Assembly (NCBI GenBank): GCA_035772405.1 | Contig: JAYKKM010000450.1 | Location: forward strand, 3,074,501-3,138,500 | From: Chrysogorgia sp. JL179-B06 | Lineage: Eukaryota; Cnidaria; Anthozoa; Scleralcyonacea; Chrysogorgiidae | Direction: 5' to 3' | DNA: 64,000 nucleotides | Shown: in pieces, positions 34,174 to 44,189 of the stretch | Layout of the letters: the number at the start of each line of letters is the position of its first letter | How positions within the stretch are numbered: position 1 is the stretch's first letter | Program-made: the position numbers and the translations under genes | The notes under the pieces: generated by a model | The model's database searches: none | What the model saw: only the letters and a program-made list of their open reading frames with translations | Told to the model about the DNA's origin: nothing

Positions 34174-34850
34174 CAGGGTCCGAATTAGCGCTCCAAAACA
34201 GCATCGCATTTTTCTTTAGTGTCACAATGTAGCGTAACATCTCCCAACGTTGTGTAGCGTCTTACAACGTAGCATAACGTCTTTCCACGTAGCGTAACGT
34301 CTTTCCATGTAGCATAACGTCTTTCCACGTAGCGTAACACTAACTAGCGTAGTGTCTTACGACTTAGCGTAACGTCTTACAACTTAGTGTAACGTCTTAC
34401 AACGTAGCGTAGCGTCTTACAACGTAGCGTAGCGTCTTACAACGTTGCGTAGTGTCTTACGACTTAGCGTAACGTCTTACAACTTAGTGTAACGTCTTAC
34501 AACGTAGCGTAGCGTCTTACGACTTGGCGTAACGTCTTACAACTTAGTGTAACGTCTTACAACTTAGTGTAACGTCTTACAACTTAGTGTAACGTCTTAC
34601 AACGTAGCGTATAACGTCTTACAACGTAGTGTAACATCTTTCAACGTAGTGTAACATCATTAAGTTCTATAATTCACGTTTACATCACTTGCGTCGCGTC
34701 CACGGTGAACTTGGTTACTTAAAATCAGCTTCGCAATTCTCAAGAAAAATCAATTCGCAAGAAAAATCAATTCGCAGATTTTCTAAATGTTCAAAATCGC
34801 TTCGCAATTTGCGATTTGCGGGGATTTGCGAAGCGCTAATTCGGACCTTG
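34174..34850. mobile_element. hAT-like element carrying a 20-bp minisatellite (copy 2)
   Basis: Terminal inverted repeats CAGGGTCCGAATTAGCGCT and AGCGCTAATTCGGACC(TTG) are both present. The interior (about 34225-34655) is the same degenerate GTAGCGTAACGTCTTACAAC array as in copy 1. It interrupts 3' flanking DNA that is continuous after gene B (43489-43620), so it inserted after the gene duplication. The target duplication is imperfect. Confidence 0.85.
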
Positions 34851-35690
34851 CATACACCTTAACTTTTAAAATAACATTTGGATATTAAAGACACTAATTA
34901 ATAATCATATTATAACCATGTTCATAAAAATTCAGATGAGGTCAGTGCATGCATTTTCTAGCATATGTCACAGCACTGACTCTAAATGATAATGTCTGTG
35001 AGCTGTATTTACATGCTTGCTTGTCCTTGCATAAATTGAATGGCAAATTTCGGGACGTCACAAGCAGGGTAAAGCGAAATTTTTATCTCGCCATCCTCAT
35101 GTCTTTATAATAAGTCTGAAACTCGATTTTTTATGAATATCTTCCTTTTTCAATTGAACCACACCGTTTTAAAAAGCATTCCGTGGAAACTCGGCAACCC
35201 CCTCTCTCCCCCGCAAGAGGCTTCTCTTTTTTTACTAATTCCGTGGAAGCGATGGAGGCGCGACAGGGAAGCGACAGCCCGCGCCTTCCTACAGTGAAGG
35301 CTACCCCCACAGTGAAGGTTAAAATGGATGTCCTTTTGAGTCATCCCTTTTTAGCCACCCGCTTGTGACGTCTCCAACTTCCAGCTAATTAGACAAAGTA
35401 TTACAACAGGAAACTAATTATGCTTAGAAATCAATATGGAATGCAATCTAATCCATTGTGTATTAGAACAAGTATTTTGTAGTGGTGACAAATTTAAACC
35501 ATCGCAGTTACGTTTATTAAAGCTATTGTATATTAGTACGTTTTACGTATCATATATACGAACCTATTAATACTACCACAGCAGCCATGAGGTACATTTT
35601 CTAATAAATATTTTACCTTCACAACATTAAATGGGCAAGTTTCTGTTCTAACATTTTATTATACCTTATTGTGTTTGCATGACCATTCTC
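34851..35690. other. Gene A 3' flank and MITE fragment
   Basis: 34851-34975 is similar to the DNA after gene B ('aaagacactaattaataatc', 'gtgcatgca'). 35045-35380 is an inverted match to the interior of the TTAA MITE at 53264-53800 ('gacgtcacaagcagggtaaa', 'attccgtgga'). No gene is seen. Confidence 0.5.
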
Positions 35691-36235
35691 ATCAACTCTC
35701 ATCCACTTTGAGCTGCTTCAAATTTTGACGAGAGTCGATGAGAGTTTTAGTTCGGTTGACCGGTGTACGAGAGTCGATGATGAGAGTTATAAACGGCTAG
35801 CGGTTTGCACTTTGCAGTGGCAGGCTCAACAAAATGGCTGATGTTTCAGAGCGTTTTTCTGAAACTCAGCCTCAGGTACCCATAATATACATATTACAAA
35901 TCATCGACAAGTTACATAAATAATAGTGACTCGGACTGTCAGCAACTTTACAAGCTTCAAAAACAAAGAAAAAGAAGCGTGGAAGCAACGAGCTAAAACA
36001 GGGAAATCGGAAAAAATGGAGTAATGATGAAATCCTTCGACTTATTGATCTCTACGAAGCGCGACCTTGCCTATGGGACGTTTTCTGCCTAGGCCCTAAG
36101 GCTGTGTTTCGCGCGGTTTTTAAACTCTCACGCAACTCTCGTGTTCGTTTGACCGGGCAAATGAGAGTTTAGGAGAAACTCATGCAAACTCTCGCCTGCC
36201 AACTCTCATCGACTCTCGCTCTCGTTTGATCAAGG
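35690..36235 (+). mobile_element. PIF/Harbinger-like remnant with MADF/Myb-SANT coding exons
   Basis: The ends carry repeated ACTCTCATCGACTCTC-type sequences in opposite orientation. Inside, 35834-35875 reads MADVSERFSETQPQ and stops at a GT donor. About 35945-36095 reads KKWSNDEILRLIDLYEARP then CLWDVF, the MADF/SANT-like DNA-binding start of Harbinger-associated Myb proteins. The domain breaks off after this and no nuclease is present. Confidence 0.65.
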
Positions 36236-36295
36236 TTTTACGTATATAATAGGTAATATTTGGCATTTCACTCGATTAAACTACATGTTCATAAG

Positions 36296-36425
36296 GATTT
36301 GTGGTGAAGGAAAATTTCGAGTGTTGGAATATATACATTTTAAGACCAAACCGGGACCAGTTGCGACAAATGCAACTTCAAGGCCTTCCGGCTGGAATTG
36401 AACCCGCGACCCTGCGATGCTAGAC
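36296..36425 (-). repeat. SINE fragment (family of 20995-21660), minus strand
   Basis: 'ggccttccggctggaattgaacccgcgac' read on the minus strand gives the B box and tail. Upstream, 36245-36300 matches the palindromic head at 21000. Confidence 0.6.
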
Positions 36426-36429
36426 ATTG

Positions 36430-37800
36430 TTTCGTTTTGCAAGGCAAATAGCAGTACACGTATGTACGTATTGCGTACCTATTTTTATACAAGAATTGCG
36501 TTTCGATATTTGTAATCCATTTTAGCTTGGAGAAAAGAAGAACAGAAGGAGTAGAATAGTTATCAGCTAAGATAATGCGTGCTGCACGCGAAGAATTCGG
36601 AGCAAGAGCGTTTTGGAACAATTGTCCCAGGTAACAGAGCAATAAATAGCAGGAGTTATCAAAACAGAGAGCACAGTCTTGAGTTAAGAAAGGCTTAATC
36701 CTACGCAGACTACGCAGTAATGCTAGCGTACTATTGAGAATCAAACGTATGATTTGTCGATGTGATTGGTCCAAGTTAAATGGCTGTGTCGATATAAGGT
36801 CACGCCGAGTATTTTAGCATGCGGGACTTGCTCAATTTCTTTGCTGTTTAATGTGACCGAGAGAGATTGATCAGAAATTAATCTTAACTTTTGGAAAGAA
36901 TGGATGAGCATGGCTTTGGTCTTTGATGTGTTAACTACCATCCTGTTTTGTTTGGCCCAAGCTGAGAGATCATTGGCAACAAGATTGTTTGTAAATTTTA
37001 TTTTATTAAACTTTGCCTTACATTCATGCAAATACAAGTAGAAGGCCAGCTGAAGGCCAATTACTGCGAATCCATTATTACAATATTTTGAATGAGGTAC
37101 AAAAAACTGAACAGGAAAAAGAAATGAGTAGAATGAAAAGAAAACAGAAACAAACATACAAGTAATCAAACAGACAGACAAACAATGAGACAACAAGCAA
37201 ACAAACAAGCAACTAATCAAACAGACAATTACACAAAGAAACAGTCTGAAAAATCACACGAAGACCAAGGACACGAGTGTAGTTTAAAAACAACAAGAAG
37301 GGAGGACCAATAGACTGCGAGCCGAATTACAGACTGTCTTCCATGCATGTACGTGTGTCTTCAGCGTTGAACGTATAGAGCAAAGTCATAGTAATTTTTA
37401 AGATTCTTTTTAAAGTTTGTCAGAGATGTTGGGGCACTTCCTTTGGTATCGCGTTCCATGTCCTTGTTGACCTGACCAAGTATGATCTGCTGTACGTTGA
37501 TGTTGTGCACAGTGAGTAGCTACTCAAAGGTGGTGCCAGTTTCTCTACTACATGATCTCGTTGATCTCTTGGGTTTCTTTTCTTTGGGTAGGGTTGTTGT
37601 TTTTCTTTCCCCCAAATTGTACATGTAGAGCTCCTGTTGTTAGTATAGTGGTGTCGTCTGCAAACATTGTAGGATTTGAGTGTGGTATAGTTGAGAAGGA
37701 AGATTTTACAAATAATATGAAAAGAAGTGGTCCAATTAATAATGCTTCCCTGAGGAACCCCAAACGTGAACAGGAAGCATATCACGGACAATGTACCTTT
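36430..37800 (-). pseudogene. Degraded LINE reverse transcriptase, minus strand
   Basis: From 5' to 3' on the minus strand: GVPQGSIIG...LLFILF and MFADDTTIL (RT motifs, 37790-37600), then AWAKQNRMVVNTSKTKAM and HAKILGVTL (37000-36800), then LRRIKPFLTQDCALCF (about 36700). All are CR1/L2-like motifs in order but in different frames. A second displaced C-terminal piece (STRTWNAIPKEVPQHL) near 37440 shows rearrangement. Confidence 0.8.
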
Positions 37801-38100
37801 AAAGGAAGTGCATTGTCAGCGATTTCTAAGTTTTTAAGATTTGTAAGATTTCTCAGCGTTCTAATTAACGCAAAAGCCTTACGAGAAGTGTATACACGCA
37901 GTCCGCCACTTAATACGTTCGGGGGCTGATCCAAGGAAAGGCTTTTGGATGGAAGCTTACTAATTTCGTTGGAAGGAAGGAATCCAAGACGAATGAATCA
38001 TATAATACTGAACACTGCTCCAACCTCGTACCCCTTACTCCTGTGTATGTTCTCGCAGCATTTCACTTCTGATACTCCTAGTTTTAAGGTACATGTAGCT

Positions 38101-38808
38101 GTCATTAATTCCACCAGGGAGGTGGGCAAAAGGAAAAGTGCTGGGCCATGAAACTATAAATCAAATGTTGGTGGGGCTACGAAAACATTTGGAAAACCTT
38201 TGATGCACCATTAAACCTTTTTGGTTAGTATTAAATGTAATCGAAGAAAACAATTATTTATAACATAGGAATTTTTATACGCTATGTAAGTCCACCTTGC
38301 CCCAAGGAATTATGTGCATGTATATATAGTTTGGATTTCAGTGGTTCGAGACTAAGAATGCGGAAAACTGGGCTAAAACAAAGTTGATTGTTTCCCTTGC
38401 TCTATATGGCAGACTACCTCAGTTTCCAGCACTCCTGTGTTGTTCGTATGAATGAAACACTTAACCTTGTTCAATAAACAATTAGCGAGACACAAAAATC
38501 AATGTCGGACAGGAACAGGAGTATTCGGATTTCATAATAATGATTTCTGTACGTTTCGTACTTCCATGTTCGAGACTGGAAATATAGACGTACATTTTAT
38601 ACTACGAATTCCTAGTATTTTTTTCCCTGTAGTCAAATTCGCTGGATTTGAACCCACGTATCACCTAACCTTGTTCAATAAACAATTAGGATTTAATAAT
38701 GATTTCTGTACGTTTCATGAAACCCGATCCAGGGAAATTTGGTTGGATCACGAAACTTTAACAAGAATTTTCAGTTTTCCTTCTGCCCCTCCCGGGTGGA
38801 ATTAATGA
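38101..38808. mobile_element. TIR element, GTCATTAATTCCACC ends
   Basis: GTCATTAATTCCACCAGGGAGG at the left is matched by CCTCCCGGGTGGAATTAATGAC at the right, with 'gtgctgggccatgaaac' and further arm homology. The interior holds a tandem duplicate ('ttaaccttgttcaataaaca' at 38462 and 38670). It is non-autonomous. Confidence 0.75.
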
Positions 38809-39060
38809 CAGTTCCCTAACTTGTTGTCGACAAATCTGAAATCTGCGAGTATACTATTAACCAGAAATATACAGCGCCATCCATATATGGCACTTCATGA
38901 CGTCGGCCTGACGTCAACAACATTGTAATCTCTCTTCCGATCTGACCATCTCGGTCAATATTAATTACAGCTCTGTTCAGTTGTTGGTTCAGTTATCGTT
39001 TCCTTCCTAACTGGCACAGATCACTTTCCGAATCTTTTGATTTTCACGATATTAAGGACC

Positions 39061-42000
39061 ATGGTCAAAGGAATTGTTACAGATGACTTATTTCTTGCTC
39101 TTGGGAACGAAGAAGATTACAAAAATTATGACGCTTCGAGCAATAAAAAGGAAATTTTGAAAATTGCAAAGCAGCTGCAAAAAATTGGCGATTTTTACGA
39201 GGTTGAACATGAAGTTCTAAAGGAAGACACGGTGTCGAAGAAGTTACCGAAGCACGAGCATTTGGAACATGCTTTGTCGGTTCTGAAGGAGGTTTTTAAA
39301 ATCATTGATGTGATATTCGATTGGTTTGAATCTGCCGGGAACTTGGACGCCTGTGAGGAAAAGCAAGATAACAAAGAGGAAGGAGTTTTGAGGGGGCTTT
39401 TCCATCTTCTCGGTAAGTAACGAATTTGAAGTATTTAATAAATCTTTGAGATAAACCATAGCTAACAGACAAACCAAATTGTGTAGAGTACTAATCGAGA
39501 CACACCTCTGCCCTTAAATCCATCGCAGATAACATTAATCACATTCGACTTGGAGTCTACTCCAAGTCGAATGTGATTAATGTTATCTGCGATGGATTTA
39601 AGGGCAGAGGATTGTCTCTCGATTAGTACTCTACACAATTTGGTTTGTCTATTCTAATAGGTATTCTAATAAGTCTATTCTAATAGAAGAAAATCGTGGA
39701 CAACTAGGTAGATCTGGCTGATCTGGCAAACACGGAACACCGCGGATTTGGACAACATGATCGAAGCTGACGTCGAGATTGAGCGATTACGAAAATGGCT
39801 CGAGTACCACAAGAAAGAACAAGAAAGGATCGCAAGAGAAGAACCTATAAGTTAACGAACCGTACGAGGAGGTTTTTCCGTCCTTGTTTTTCCTGGAACC
39901 AGGGCAACGGAACGACAGGTGGGCCAAAAGGAAATGCAATGGCTATATATAAAACATAGATTCGCTTCCGTTAACAATAGAAGGTTACAACAGAGCGAAA
40001 GCAGTTTTACAAGAGCGCTACGGAAAAGAGTCTGAAATCAAGGAGATAATGGAATTTCCAATGAAGCATCTGAATACGAACCCGAGGAAAATTAGTGATT
40101 TTAGCAAGCGACTAAACCATTGTGTACAATAAGTGGCGTGACGCTCATTAGGTATAGGGTTAGGTCGAGAACTAAGGGCCCCGACCCAGTGGGGCTCCTG
40201 CCAAAAATATAATGAAAAATGACGGCTTAACAGCGACATTACTGACATATATTTCATCATCATATTTAGTCAGAACTAATTTACGGGGTCCCCTTTAATC
40301 GATTCTCCCGAACCACCCCCGGCCTCCTGCGAATCTGCGATTTATGGTGAAGAATCATTAATGTCCTGGGTGAGAGATTGACCTTCAGTTGATAAGAAAG
40401 AGCTGATTTACCGATTTCCCAACGTTAACTCGAGGAGGAAGTAGAATATATAGGTGTCTAGCTAGGTATTCACGATTATTTAACATTGTACTGTATAGTG
40501 ATAATATAGAAGTTATAGTCAAGCCTTCATCCGTCTACTTCTGTTACGCCACTGACACTGTACAATCACAAAATCAGTCAAGTCGATGGAAAAGTTGCGA
40601 TGAAGTTAGATATACTCCCAGCCTTCGTCGAGATCTCGTGAGAACAGATCATCCGGATTGGGAACATTGGAATTTCACGCAATTACCCGAAGTTATTCGC
40701 TTGTCGACCAGAAAAAATCCGGTAGATCCAAGCCGACCAGATCGACTAGAGAAAGAGCGTTCATCGGAAGTATTTCACGCAAATCGAAAAGATTTTAAGC
40801 CCCGTGAATGTGTCTATTGTGCTGACACTAGGCACAAAGCAACGAGTTGCAGCAAAGTTACCGACGTCGCTGAGCGAAAACAAATCTTAACGAAGAAACA
40901 ATTGTGCTATCGTGAGTTACCCAACAACAAGCAAGGAAGTTTACGAAGGTTGGCGGGAAACATGACAAGAAGTCTTCAGCGAAAAGAGCAGACCTCCGCG
41001 TACAACGAAGTCATCCAAGACCACCAGAAGTCACAGGAAAGGAGTTTTGAAACAGCGACGACAACGAAGTTAGGCATGGTTTATGACGCATCCGCATGTG
41101 CATCACTCCACAAGCCCCAAACGTTCTAGTTCATCAACGAGACTATCCAATCGCAGTAATGTGAGATATTCTTACAAATAAGAATCCGAGAGAGTGAGCG
41201 AGACCCGCTTCAGATATCATTGGCGATTTCATGTGAAGTGGACGAGATTGAAACATTCCGTTTCACACGTGCCCTGTTCGGTTTGGCGCGCCTTCACCAT
41301 TCCTGTTAAACGGTGTATTGGAAGCACATCTAGATGCATGGGAAGAAAGATGTCCAGCATTTGTGGCAGAGCTCAGAAGAAGCCTCTATGTCGACGACTT
41401 ATTGATTGGTGGTCAGACCATTACACAAGCAAGACGAAACAAAGAAGTAGCCGTGGAGATCTTGAGTGATGCAACGTTCCAGCTGCATTGAATGAAACTC
41501 GAACGTCAACGAGCTCGAAGACAACAAAGCAGTACAAGGTGTTGAAGAACAGACCTTCGGGCTTCGCCAAACCACAGCTCAACGTGCAACCGAATGAATC
41601 AAAGATGCCAGGACTCTGCAAGTGGGACAAGCTGAAAGACACCTTAAACGTGGCGATGCCAACCGTCGACGAAGCGCAACCAACCAAACGGAGCTAAACG
41701 GGGAATACTTGGAAAGTTTGCCCGAATTTACGATCCGTTGGGGTTACTTGGACTATTGACTCTCGTTGGCAAACAAATCTACCGAGAAGTTTGTGAGACG
41801 AAAGCATCGTGGGAGACGCCCAGCTGAGAAACGATCATCTTCAACGATGGAGAAAATTGGAGCATGGACTATCTCGCGAATACCAAGTACTGCGACCAAT
41901 CGTAGGTCACCGAGAAGCAATCGAAGGAGTCGAGTTATAGGCCTTTGGCGACGCGTAGGGCCAAGGCGCAGGAGAGGTAATTTACACAGTTGTTCGACAA

Positions 42001-42456
42001 CAGTCCGGCATTACACAACGGTTTGTGACAGCCAAGAGTCGCCTCGCCAAGGAAGGAGTAACTATACGGCCGCGCCTTGAGTTAGTTTCAGCCCTTATTA
42101 CATGATGGATATATACAACCCTATAAATACTAATTAGATAAGAAATGAAGAAAAAACTAGGAAAATCACCCCCATAGACGTTTCTTTCGTCAAAGGCGCG
42201 AGGTCAGTTCTCCTTATATAGTCCCCACCACCTTTTTCCTGATATTAATTTTCTTAAATTTGGTATAGAGTGCTTTTTTATAATATTTTTTTAAATTTTA
42301 TTGATGTCACCAACGAATTTGCAGGACGCAATGACAGTCGTAAACGTACTTTTGGCAAGTTTACCGAATCTGACTTTAACACAGTTTAATTGTCAAGCAA
42401 TGATCTAATTGATTTTTTTATCATTATTGTTAATGCTGTTGTCGTCGTCGTCGTCG

Positions 42457-42547
<91 letters not shown>

Positions 42548-42568
42548 GTTGTTGTTGTTGTTGTTGTT

Positions 42569-42661
<93 letters not shown>

Positions 42662-43443
42662 ACGTGCACCAGTGCACCTATGTAAACATGCTCATTCATG
42701 CTTTGTAAAATAAAATTGAAATAATATAATCAATTTTTTAATTAGGATTTGGGAATTTTGCGAGCTTCGTTTATGAAATTGCATCCAAGTTCCTTGACAT
42801 CCCAGAGAATTACGGCAAGGCAAAAAGAGAGCATATTGTCAAGTGTCTCAAAGCCGTCGAGGACCAAAAATTACCCCAAGTGTTACAACTGGTAACCGAG
42901 GCTGGTGAAATCCTCAAGTCCATCATCAAGGAGCATGTGTTTAACCTTGAATTAGCCTTGCAGTTTGACAATATTGTTAGACAGGTCAAGGATGTGATTG
43001 AATCGTGCAAAGATTATTTAGCCACTGCCGAGAAAATCATTCAAGAGTTAACCGAGTCTATTACCATAATCAAACGGTGCTCACGTGGGCTTCGTGTAAT
43101 TTGCTTCGTTGTTGTTTGCTATGTGATATACAACAGCACTTCTGCATCTTCCTTGGCAACAGCTTTTCTTTCACCCAGTCAGTTGGATAAATTTGAGAAG
43201 ATCTTTGCTTCAAAGCTAGATCTTGTTTTCAAGATTGCTGCCTATGCAGCGGCATGCTTTGGTTTTGCATTCTTGTCTTTGTTCGCGAGTCGTACCTACA
43301 TACTCAATGATTCGCTGGCGAGCTTAAAATACCAGCATGATAGGATCACCCACGAATTACAGTATTTGGAAAGAAAACTCGAAAGTGATAGAAAAACTTT
43401 GAATCGTGCTAAAGAATTCAAGCTGAACACACACGGTCATTAG
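39061..43443 (+). CDS. Novel tandem paralogue B: helical protein with two hydrophobic segments
   Basis: Family not recognised. Two exons, 39061-39412 and 42746-43443, are joined through a split Gly codon in the same place as gene A, giving 349 residues. The start ACCATGG (MVKGIVTDD) is conserved with gene A; 5' codons before it also remain open, so a further upstream exon is possible but not found. IAKQLQKIGDFY at 35-46 matches a BH3 pattern at exactly the same position as in gene A. Exon 2 is more than half identical by eye (KFLDIPEN, KAKREHI, LQLVTEAGEIL, KDVIESC, DYLATAE, EKIFASKLD, DSLASLKY). Hydrophobic segments lie near 'VICFVVVCYVIYN' and 'IAAYAAACFGFAFLSLF', flanked by charged helices. 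Its 3.3-kb intron holds a hairpin, a BEL/Pao relic and a trinucleotide microsatellite. Confidence 0.8.
39467..39650. repeat. Near-perfect 184-bp palindrome in the gene B intron
   Basis: Arms of about 88 bp (AGACAAACCAAATTGTGTAG ... and its complement) are separated by about 8 bases near 39554-39561, with only a few mismatches. In the gene B transcript this would form a long hairpin. Confidence 0.9.
39700..42120 (+). pseudogene. BEL/Pao retrotransposon relic
   Basis: Pieces appear in element order but in shifting frames: a gag-like stretch (GYNRAKAVLQERYG, 39985-40120; KHLNTNPRKISDF); after a transposon insertion, WEHWNFTQLPEVIRL and NPVDPSRPDRLEKE (from 40638), then a zinc-knuckle-like CVYCADTRHKATSC; the RT start KLGMVYDASA (41070); the RT YVDD box LYVDDLLIGGQ (41388-41420); GKFARIYDPLGLLG (41707-41750); and TAKSRLAKEGVTI (42030). 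Frameshifts and internal deletions make it dead. No LTRs were identified. Confidence 0.85.
40131..40558. mobile_element. hAT-like insertion in the BEL/Pao relic
   Basis: The ends are AGTGGCGTGACGCTC and TTACGCCACTG(ACAC), and TGTACAAT lies on both sides (40123-40130 and 40559-40566). The gag-like frame resumes after it. An inverted family member is at 18661-18998. Confidence 0.75.
42436..42662. repeat. Compound (GTT)n-(GTC)n-(GTT)n microsatellite
   Basis: About 226 bp of trinucleotide repeat: a long GTT tract, a block of about 20 GTC units (42570-42626), then GTT again. Homopolymer open frames in all phases are artefacts. It ends about 85 bp before gene B exon 2. Confidence 0.97.
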
Positions 43444-43734
43444 AATATACTGCCATCATTTGTCCTTGCATTTTGTCCCGGCCATCGACTATGCCTTTAC
43501 ATTCAGCCACAGGCTTATATACTTTTATATAAAATAACACTTGGACATAAAAAAACACTAATTATAATCATAATAACCATGTTCTTAAAAATGTAGATGA
43601 GGCAGTGCATGCATAACCATTTTCTACTGTAGTTTGCAAGTATAAATAGTGTTAAACTATGACAACTTGAAAATTAAATGATTAATCCAACTTGGTTGAG
43701 ACTATTGGACTGTGAGAAGTTGGTGAATGCATTC

Positions 43735-44175
43735 TTAACATGCTATATGGCTTACCAGAAGCTGAATTGAGCAAGTTACAGCGAATTCAAAATACAGCTG
43801 CTAGACTTGTTGCAAGGGTTAAATAATCAGAACATATCTCCCCTGTGCTTCGTATAATCTTCACTGGTTGCCAGTGAGATCAAGGGTTGTTTTTAAGATA
43901 CTTGCATGGCCAGGCGCCTATTTATATTACTGATTTACTTACTAAATATAAACCTACTCGTACTTTAAGATCATCTAACCGAAATCTGCTACTTGAGCCA
44001 AAATCCAAAACGATGATTCATGTGAGACAGAACATTCTCAGTACATTTTCATATTCATTTTCAGAACATTCTCAGAACATTCTCATTCACCAAAACCATT
44101 CATTACCACAGGAAATTAGAAGCTTTGATATGTTAAGTTGTTTTAAGTCAGCAATTAAGACTTTTCTTTTTTAAA
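43735..44175 (+). pseudogene. LINE C-terminal fragment
   Basis: LPEAELSKLQRIQNTAARLV, then LHGQAPIYITDLL, RTLRSSNRNLL and LPQEIRSFDML...FKSAIKTFLF match the post-RT region of CR1-like LINEs. One frameshift and an in-frame stop lie near 43830-43885. Confidence 0.85.
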
Positions 44176-44189
44176 ATTAATAGTTTTTT

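Noticed and set aside
42390..42713. Open frames of poly-Val, poly-Leu/Ser, poly-Cys/Arg and poly-Thr/Gln
   Set aside because: Pure artefacts of the trinucleotide microsatellite.
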